A DNA stretch of 64,000 nt from Pleurotus ostreatus/Saccharomyces cerevisiae fusant (Eukaryota > Opisthokonta): the NCBI GenBank assembly GCA_024196135.1, contig JAMQCK010000032.1, positions 62,001 to 126,000 on the forward strand. Direction: 5' to 3'. Every line of letters starts with the position of its first letter. Position 1 is the stretch's first letter. Below are positions 56,018 through 64,000 of this stretch, one piece after another. The notes under the pieces were generated by a model. The model was not told the DNA's origin and made no database searches. It worked only from the letters and a program-made list of their open reading frames with translations. Both the position numbers and the translations under genes were made by a program.

Positions 56018-57267
56018 TCAGCGCACTGCGTTGAATCGCTGACGCTCTTCCTGCTCGCGCCGGATATCTTCTTGCTCTAACCGTGCATTGAGCGCGGCGT
56101 GGATTTGCAACGCGCACTTTTCTGCGTCCTATGACAGCGGTCAGACCAGGTAGCAGCAACATCAACATGATCAACGTACGTTCAGCAACCTGTCCATATC
56201 TCCCAACGGCACCTCCCCCGCGCCCAGCAGTCTAAACGCCTGCAATCTCGGACCCTCGTCGAACGAGAACGCCGCAAAGCACCGCATCGGTGCACTCAGC
56301 TCCTCTTGAGGGCTAGCGTCGATGAAATAAGCAGGCGATGGAGGCATCTATCGTCTCTTGATCAGCCACTGAACCTTTTCTCCCAACCTAACCCAACGCA
56401 CCAAGTTCAACGTCACGCCCACCGGCCAGCGCTCCCTGCCGCTCAGCACCTCGCCCTCCTCCCAGTAATCCAGCAACTCAAAGTCGGCCGCCGCGCGCCC
56501 CGCCTCCCGCGTGTCGAATGCGCTCGCGGCGGGCCCGTCGACGTCCATATCGCCCGCGCCCGCGCCCTGCGCCGCGTTCTTGCCCTTCGCGCCCGATGTG
56601 CCGGACGCAGCGCGGTACTCCACCGCGCGCGTCCGCGGCACGCGCGTATCCCACAGCGCCGCGCGCGCGGCCATGAAGAGCGCGTCGGGGACGCTGCCCG
56701 CGGCGGCGAGGACGACGCAGTCGAGCGCGAGGAGCCAGGCCTTTTTGGCGGGGATGATGGTGAGGGAGGCGGGGAGGAGGGAGGGGTGCGCGAAGGTGGT
56801 GTCAAGTAGGGAGGTGAGATCGGCTTGGAGATCATCGAGCGCAGGTGCGGTGAGTTGTGGGTAGGCCTGAGGAGAGCTGTCTGGGTGTTAGTTAGTTCCG
56901 GCTGAAAAGGGCGGGGTACAGATGTAGGAGCAGTAAGATGAGGGTGTATACACGAAGGGGGAGGTGGTGATCAAGATCAACAGAGAAAGGCTCACCAAGT
57001 CACCGAGCACACCACGCCCTGCCGCTCGCCGTCCGCAACATCCACAACCTCTAGCTTCGTCGCCGCCCACACCTCCGTGCCGCCGCTCCCATCCTTCCCC
57101 GCGCCAATCGTCAGCCTCGCGCTCCCGCTCGCCAGCGGCGCGACGCCCGTCTCCAGCTGAACGTCGCGGAACTCGTGCAGCGCGCGTCCATCTAGGCGCG
57201 TCGACGGGTCGAGGAGGATGCCCGCCTGGATGAACGACTTCTCCGCCTTGGAGATCGGGGCGGCCAT
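56018..57267 (-). CDS. RRP42: Exosome core subunit RRP42 (RNase PH-like, EXOSC7)
   Basis: One of the six RNase PH-fold subunits of the RNA exosome ring, for 3'-5' RNA processing and decay in nucleus and cytoplasm. Start MAAPISKAEKSFIQAGIL (SKAEKSFI matches the family SEAEKVYI), then RLDGRALHEFRDVQLETGV, SARLTIGAGKDGSGG, and VCSVTCSPQAYP across the first intron. The C-terminal half has LTIIPAKKAWLLALDCVVL, ALFMAARAALWDTRVPR, an A/G-rich insert (about residues 205-235), FIDASPQEELSAPMRC and a charged helix ending ERQRFNAVR. Four exons. Yeast and human RRP42 are likewise catalytically inactive subunits. The chief alternative, RRP43, fits less well at the N-terminus. Confidence 0.85.
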
Positions 57268-57620
57268 GTAGATTTTGAGCTCTCAGTCGTGTGCTTTCGG
57301 GGAGAAGGTGTACGAATGGGAGTGAGCAGCCTCAAATGTCAAGTCAAAGGTGAGTGTCGCGCAGGAAAACAAGGAATTCCCGATCTGGAAGTATTGTCGG
57401 GGACCAAACCTCTGCGGCAATTGCCGGCCTTCTTGCTCTCCCGCGTTGACGAGCCACAAATTGCAAGACACGAGTGAGGACCATATAGGCCCCTCTTCTG
57501 TGCCTCAGCACACTGCTAACTTCTTCCTTCCGATAAACGCCTACAGTCATTGGGGGATGACGCATACAGGTAATTGCATGGATGTACTATGCGACTAGCC
57601 CTGCTCGAAATCCTTCTTAC
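57268..57620. other. Intergenic, no gene recognised
   Basis: 353 bp between the RRP42 start and the 3' end of A7. It carries the RRP42 promoter. No motif is recognised. Confidence 0.5.
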
Positions 57621-60421
57621 TCACTCCTCTGCCTCGAAGCTGATGGGCGCGTCCCCAAAGAGCCGGTCCTTGCGACGGCGAATGAGTGCAGCGTCCACTC
57701 GGGACAATATACTGTCGTAAGGGATGCTTTCCGATAAGTTTTGCAGCACGTCCATCTTGAGGGTCGCCATCAGCTGTGACGAACTATCGTGTCGCAGGAT
57801 ACGAATGTCGGTCGCATCTGGGAAGGTCGCAAATACACGTAGCACGGAAGGCGCCCCTGATCCCTCCACTGGGGTGGTCAGATCAAGCGTTGGGCACGTT
57901 GCGCTATCCAGCGCATCCTTCACCTGTACAATACACCTCAGTCCGCGAATCAGATGATTCCAGGGAAGTGAACTCGTACATTGAATAGATGCGCTGTATC
58001 CAAGTTCTCTAGGACGCGCTGGATGGAATCGACAGGCACGTCAACAAAGCGATTCTTGAGCAAAATCGTTAGCGCAACACGCCCGACCGTCCGTGAGCTG
58101 GACCGCAAACAGCAGATCAGCGTGGCTGAAGTCTGATGCAATGCAGAAAGGCTCCGGCGCTAGGTTCTCCAGCCATTCCGGCGATTCGATTGTCCAAGGG
58201 CCTCCAGAGTTCTGGGCAGGAAAAGAGGTAGTGTACGGGACAGCGCGTAGCTCGCGCCCGTTGACAGAACGCGTAAGGCGGACAAGCTTGCACACCTGCT
58301 CAGCCCACTGAGGCGCGGGGTCTGGGAACGAGAGTATGTCGCATAGCCGCATGTGTCCTTGCAAGGCAAGAAGCAGTAGAGGGACGGCTGCGATGTGAAA
58401 CGACTTGTGGACGGGCTGATGGCGTAGTCCGGACGCAGCAGAGCTGCTCAGGAAGCCGTATGTGGGACCCCAGCGGTGAAATAATACGTCCGCGACGGGA
58501 AAGACAAAGAGCGGTTCGTTGACGACAACTTCACTCGGGTCGGGTCGCGTGAATCTTGCAAATTCGAGCGAGACCAGATGTACGCAATCCTCCGCAAAGT
58601 GAACGGCGTCTTGTCCCAGCGTCATTAATCGATTTAGGGCTGTCTGCGCAGAGGACCACGCCTGCAGATCTGGAAAAGATGAGCGGATGGACATGTCGAC
58701 GATTGGATGCCTACCTTGAGAGAGAATTTGGGCTGGATCGTACCGACCGATGGCTCCCACCACAAAACTGGACTCCTCCCTCGCTGCGACGCTCGTACGA
58801 CGGGGACCATCCGCGGGCTCCACCTTGGCGTACACTCCCACGTAGGTGTCCAACAGGGTATGCGGATAACGATAGCCGGCAGCCAGTAAGCAATGGACGA
58901 AGAGGGTCGTAATGCGATACCTGGAGGCACTGAGCTTGATACCGCATGAGTCAGGCAGTGTATCACGCTTACCGGCCTCGCAGCCAGAGACAGATACGAC
59001 GCAGGAGCATCTCCCCGCACTTCGACGAGGTCAATTGAGGAGGGAGATACCGCCGCACGTAATTTGACTGTTCGTCGGGGTCATCGAAAGAGCCCGTGTC
59101 CGTGCAGAAGTCATAACCCAGCGCATCGACATGGTCCAAAGGCATCCCCAATGGGCGGCCGGCCAGTATTAAAGTAAGACCTTCGTGGCGACCCCAAGCC
59201 CATGCCATCTCCCGCAGAGCGCTCGAGCTACCGAAATGCTCGGGGTACGTGTCGCAGGGGTCCTGAACATCATCGACAACACAAAAGATCGGCTCGTCAA
59301 CACCGAGCTTGGATCGTATCTTGAGGAGGGTATCCGCGATTCGACCTTCGAGGTAGGGCAAGCTGCAGTCAAGGACACTGATGCGAACTGAGAGTAGCTT
59401 GAATATATCCCTTTTCACCAAAGGTACGGGAGCGAGCTGTAGGGCCAGCCAACGAATGCGAGCATTTGCGTCGTTCGGATAGGGGGCACTGTCCAGGAAT
59501 ATTTGGAACACCGTGAGCCTGGCAAGAAGGACCTGCAGAAAGACACGTCGAGCGAGATGGGTATTACGAGCGACAGCGGCTGCAATCGCAAGACCTGTGG
59601 CCTTCTTCGTCCACTGCATGGAATGCAGTCCTGCTGAGATAGCCTCTTGCAGGTCAAACGATCCCGGAGAAACAGATTCCATAAGAGCCGCAGGTACAAG
59701 CCCCAGTTTCTTGAGAGGCCCTCAAGCAGCAGGCGGGTTTTTCCCGTACCCGCGCCGTTTAGGAAGATGCTGGGAAAGGCTAGTATTTTCGACCATGCTA
59801 GTTGAGATGTGACTTACGTATGACGGTTCGGCTTGAAGAGGTTCTTCAAACGTTGCATCGTGGTCTGCGCATCGGATGGAGGCCACAAATCATGCAAAAC
59901 GAGGCAAGGTGTAGAATCATCCACGCGAGGGATATGAAGCGAAGTGATGAAATTCGCGTACTCGCCTGGACATTCAGCTGGAGTTGTCCACGTCGGTAGC
60001 CGCATGTCCCTCTTGACGTATTGGAGGAGGATGTTCTGGAAATCGCGTATGAATTCCTCGATAACGCGGTCTACAGCGTGGTCGGCCAAGATCTGGGGCC
60101 TGTACGACCGCAACACCGTGTCCTCGAATCGCAGAAGATCTGGCAGGGGCTGGCAGCAAGCCCTTCTGCGGCTTTTTAGAACTCACCAGAGGAGACAATG
60201 AGATCGCAATCCTTCTTGCTAATAGCTTCATTGACAAGCAAGGCGATGTCGGGTCGTCGGCACAGAAGTGAACGGCAGCCTTGCGACGTCACATAATCGG
60301 GATCCATAGGTTGCATGCGCCACCGGAAGAGGATAGACAATAATCGGGATAGTACATCAGCAGAGTCAAGCCTCTCTTCGAAGGCGATAACCAGGGTTTC
60401 TTGAACCTCGTCGACCAACAT
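57621..60421 (-). pseudogene. A7: frameshifted NTPase plus nuclease-like paralogue
   Basis: Close relative of A4. Exon 1 (60421-60187, 235 nt) is intact with QPMDPDYVTSQGCRSLL, and exon 2 has CLVLHDLWPP. The P-loop exon starts LNGAGTGKTRLLLEGL, but one base is missing after WGLYL (about 59685) relative to A4, so the frame jumps to SPGSFDLQEAI. Beyond that, Walker B IFCVVDDVQD, YDFCTDTGSF and ICLWLRGR are readable. A second shift, 5 nt short against A4, lies at about 58080 between FAVQLTDGR and VALTILLKN. Two independent frame breaks make a full-length product unlikely unless the assembly is wrong. The last exon (MLRVFATFPDATD equivalent) remains open. Confidence 0.75.
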
Positions 60422-60739
60422 GCATATGATGGTTCGGGACAGGATGCCACGCAGGAGTCCTAATATGGTTCGCCTGTTGTTTTGTGAACGCTACAAGTTC
60501 GACGCCACCTAAGCATGCTGACGACGACGATATGAGGCCCCGGTGCTCGTCATGCTGCCCTTCCTCGCGTCGACCTAACAGGTGCTATGTAGCGCAGAGT
60601 TCCTTGAAAACAATCCTTGCATCCGACGTGAATAAATATACGCATTCGTAGAGTATGCCTAGTTTACAAGGAAGCCATGCTTCCGTGAGTGTACAATCTG
60701 GATGCCGCAGTCCTTTGAACGCAGCGCTGGTAGTTTCCT
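60422..60739. other. Intergenic, no gene recognised
   Basis: 318 bp between the former A7 start and the LKR/SDH stop. Nothing is recognised. Confidence 0.5.
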
Positions 60740-63700
60740 TCAAACTCGCCTCCCCTTCTTCTCCTTCAGCCTCTGCCTTTCAGTAAACACATCCAAGATC
60801 GCGTGCTTGTCGCCGCCCTCCGGCACCCGTTCAACAGTTTCCTTCATCCCAATGCCTCTTTCTTCCAACCCCTCTAACACCGGCCCATACACACTCCCAT
60901 CCGTCGCTCCCTCTACGCCGCGCACGCCAATCCTGCCGTCCAGGACCCCGAGTGCCGCTAACGCGACCGGGATCCCCACCGTACGTGCCATAGCTGAGTG
61001 GCGGTCGTTACCGTAAGCAACGAGCGTCGAGCGATACGTGCGCGCCGCCGAGCCAGCGTCCATTGTCCGGATCTCGTGCGTGAGCGCGACGATGTCTCTC
61101 TCGCCGGGGAGGAAGCGTAGCTTCGCTGTCAGGAGGTGCGCAAAGGCATCGAGAGGTGAGAGCGCTTCCGCAGGCAGAGGCGGCAGAGGCACATCGGTCC
61201 CAGCCGGCGCGCCGGGCACGATGCCCAGCCACTTCATGGCGTCGAGGAACTGATCGGCTTGCTGAGCGGAGACCGTCTGAGCGAGTGCTGAATCCACGTT
61301 CTCCGACGCGCCATCATGAATCGCGGAATACGCAGCCGGCACGAGGTCAGCCCACTTCTCCAGTCGAATGGACTCCGTGGTGTTGAGCAAGCCAAGCTTG
61401 TAGCACGTCCGCATGAGGTTGAAGAAGCCGGGATATCTGGGGATGGTCAACGCCATCAAATGACACAGTGCACATCCAACTCACCTCAGTGTACCGCGCA
61501 ACATGGTCCCAATTTCCTGCGGCAGCCCGTACTGCGTGATATATTGCAGACTATCGCGGTTCGGCAGACCCTCAAACTCCAAGATCTCCTCCCCGTTCTT
61601 GACCGGGAACGCCGGGAAGTGGTTATCCAATACCTCCTGCCCCGCTTTTAGCGAATGTGTCTGCAGCATCGTCTGTCAGCCAACACCACCCTAAAGAAAT
61701 GCCGCTACTCACTTCCCCATCTAGCCTGAACAGTGCCGGATTCTGCGAGATCGCCGTAAGCGCCGCCCTCGGGCTCCAGCTGAACTTGTACTTGAACGGG
61801 TTGTTCGAGGCTTCCGGGGCAGGCAAGCCGCCGCAGAACGAGATGAACGACGTCGTCCGCTCGCCCTTAGTCTTGATCTCGTCGAGCAGGCGCATAGCGG
61901 AGCAGTGGTCGATGCCAGGGTCGAGGCCGATCTCGTTGAGCAAGAGTACGCCTGCGTCCTTGGCGCGCTGGTCGAGCGCGCGCATGGGGTCGGAAATGTA
62001 AGATGCAGTGACGAGGTGCTTCTTGTTCGCAATGCAAGCTTTGGCGACGACGGGATGGAGGGTGGCGGGGAGGAGGCTGCGTGAGATGCAGGTATTAGTC
62101 CAAAATCCTACGGACGGTATAGCAAACAGAAAGTCACCTTATGACCACATCCGCATCAGCTATCAAGGGTGCCACAGCACTCTCATCGGCCATGTCGATG
62201 ATGCGGTATTCAACGCTGGGATTCTCGGCTGCAAGTTTCTGGGCTTCCTGGGCGGAGTTGCTCGCTATGCGCCTGTCAGCACCTTACTGAGTACGCCAAC
62301 TCCATCGGACGACTTACCAATGACAAGCTGCACATCAGGCCGCGAGGCTATCGTCTCAACGGCCGGGCCAGCAACCATGCCACTCCCAAGCATCAGGACG
62401 CGCTTCCTACGAAGCACGCCATGATCCTGAGTCGTAGCCGGAGTCAACCCAGCGGCCGAAGAATCAGTACTCGCGAACGCCGCCTCGCCCAGCCACGCGT
62501 GCGGCTCCGTGAGTTTGCCATCTCTCGCCACCACCGCCCGCTCGACCGCGTCCGAGAACCGCTCCTCGCGCTTCGCATAGTTGACGATGATATCCTCCAT
62601 ATACGGGTATAAGACCGTGCTGAAGTGCATCGACGCGTCGAAGGGTAAAGAGGCCGGAAGGATGTCGACAGACATAATTGTCACGGGTGGTAGGGTCGGG
62701 TCCGCAGGATGCTCAATGTAGGTCGGGTGCGAAAGCGTGGTAGACTTCGTCATGAACTCGAGGCCACCCTGAAGGTGCAATGATCAGCATAGCTTCGGGG
62801 ATAGTGCATGGCTAGCAGGCTCAGCCTGAACGCACCCCAATGTCACAGCTGATGTCCGCGATGTTCTGGAACCGGAAGCCAGGGTACGCACGAGCGAGGG
62901 AAAGCGCCTTGTCCAAATCCTCCTTCGTCATGAGGCGGGGGAAGCCAGGCTGCCAGCCGACGCCATTGATGAACATGGTAAGGTAGGGCGCGACCTTTGC
63001 GAGGAGTCAAGGTAAGTAGAAGCTGGACAAGCGCGTAAGAATACGACCCACCTGCTCCGCGAATTTAGACGAGTATAGCTTAGGCGACTCATAATAAGAT
63101 GAACGATCGTATATGCCTCCGTCCTGGCGGATGAGGTAGTCCTGTGGTTGAGCGTGATATATGTACACCTACGTAAGGTACGTTAGTGGGATACCTCATT
63201 CCGAAGCCACCGTCACTCACCTTCTTGTGATCCACAGCGTCAGAACCCTGGAGTAATTGCGGTAGTTGTTCGACGGTGACCATGTCGTGAGGAAGATCCT
63301 TGAGAACCGATAATGCACCCTTGGAGACCAGACCAGATCTAGAAGCGGTGTTACGCGGTGTGCGAAGTAGGAAGACAGTCCGGCGTACCCAGTGAGACCG
63401 ACGATAATAGGGCCGAGTTGCTTGGGTATTCCGTTCTCCGCGATCATGGTGGACGTGTGATGGAAGGCCGTCTTGAGGGTTGCCAGCGTGGGCTGAGACT
63501 GAGGACGAGGAGAGTACTATGCATTGATGTGAGACTTAGGATGGGGGGAGGGACGCGCTTCAGTACTTACGAGGAACGGTGTCGCATAGCCCTTCTCCAG
63601 AAGTGAAAGTCCCAAAGAATGAAAAGCCTCAAAGGCGCCAGCAACTGAATGTCTGATGTGAACGAACGAGGAGGAGCATGACCATTGGATGGAACTGACC

Positions 63701-64000
63701 ACCAGCGAAATGTCCGAACCCAACCGTGCGCTTGCCCTCATCGTTGACAAGCAATTCATAGTCGATCAATGTGGCCGGCTTGACGTGCTTGTCTTCGTTC
63801 TGTCCACGCAAGAACTTTCGTAGCAACGGCATGTTATATGCTTGCCCCTTGGTCGTATGCGAGAACATGAGGGAGACACGAGCAGCAATCGAATCGTCCT
63901 TCGGCGAGGCAACACCATCGGTGAACACTTCCTCAAGGGGCGGCTCCTTCACTCCAAGGATGATATGCGCCTGCGAGAGATCGTCCACGACTTGTGCGCC
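60740..64000 (-). CDS. Bifunctional lysine-ketoglutarate reductase/saccharopine dehydrogenase (AASS-like), N-terminus outside window
   Basis: Lysine metabolism enzyme with both halves fused. The first half (from 64000) is LKR/LYS1-like: [42 protein letters not shown] and [18 protein letters not shown]. Later come [15 protein letters not shown] and CDIGGGLEFM. The second half is SDH/LYS9-like: [15 protein letters not shown] (Rossmann glycine motif), [52 protein letters not shown] and [15 protein letters not shown] across an intron. The C-terminus is EKKGRRV. Many short introns. In animals and plants this fusion degrades lysine; yeasts use separate LYS1 and LYS9 in synthesis, so direction here is open. 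The start codon is beyond the window. Confidence 0.88.

Noticed and set aside
11446..60421. Family members as retrotransposon or DNA-transposon genes
   Set aside because: No reverse transcriptase, integrase, DDE or terminal repeats seen around any member; spliceosomal introns at conserved positions argue for host-type genes. A CR-type mobile origin is not excluded.
1..64000. CRISPR arrays, rRNA genes or bacterial-type operons
   Set aside because: No spaced direct repeats or rRNA sequence seen; intron structure is eukaryotic throughout.

Overview
The window is nuclear DNA of a filamentous basidiomycete, most likely an Agaricomycete. Genes are dense, GC-rich and split by many introns of about 45-60 nt with GT...AG ends. 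The ordinary genes are typical eukaryotic ones: mitochondrial/cytosolic ValRS, BUD32, MAK21/NOC1, RRP42, CorA-type Mg2+ transporter, ABC1-type kinase and a fused LKR/SDH lysine enzyme. I cannot name the species.

Layout. 1-11.3 kb holds a GT69 glycosyltransferase (partial), a secreted HNH-type nuclease, a TauD/TfdA dioxygenase, a CorA transporter, a flavin-nucleotide-binding protein and an intact ABC1/UbiB kinase. 28.6-33.3 kb holds BUD32 and MAK21. 55.3-57.3 kb holds a one-TM protein and RRP42. 60.7-64 kb holds the LKR/SDH enzyme (partial). Between and around these lies an expanded paralogous family of nine genes, about 27 kb in total, which I label A1-A7 and B1-B2. Every member has an N-terminal helical domain, a P-loop NTPase (N-x-x-G-x-G-K-T-R-L-L-x-E-G-L) and a C-terminal restriction-endonuclease-like domain. 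This architecture recalls the NTPase-nuclease proteins of the Crinkler/RHS ('CR') class; that link is inference.

The two B genes (B1 1053 aa, B2 1178 aa by my exon models) keep a canonical PD-(D/E)XK site (WEN, GPDL, QCK) and a DE Walker B. All A genes have lost the nuclease residues in gap-free alignment (E to H, QCK replaced) and carry DD in Walker B. Each B gene is head-to-head with an intact A gene across a gap of about 140 bp (A1/B1 at 14.3 kb, A4/B2 at 41.9 kb). This looks like a two-gene module of an active and a degenerate partner.

The modules sit in an inverted segmental duplication. ABC1-A1-B1-psiValRS (9.4-22.1 kb) mirrors ValRS-B2-A4-psiABC1 (34.0-46.9 kb), with the same tail-to-tail and head-to-head order. 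Each ancestral housekeeping gene survives in only one arm: ABC1 on the left, ValRS on the right. Further debris includes an ABC1 scrap beside psiValRS, a second ABC1 pseudogene, a frameshifted A7, an A5 with a ruined first exon and a 5'-truncated A6. A 658-bp inverted-repeat element sits in an intron of B1 and appears to have duplicated the 3' splice site, leaving B1 intact.

All alignments, splice models and identity estimates were made by eye.
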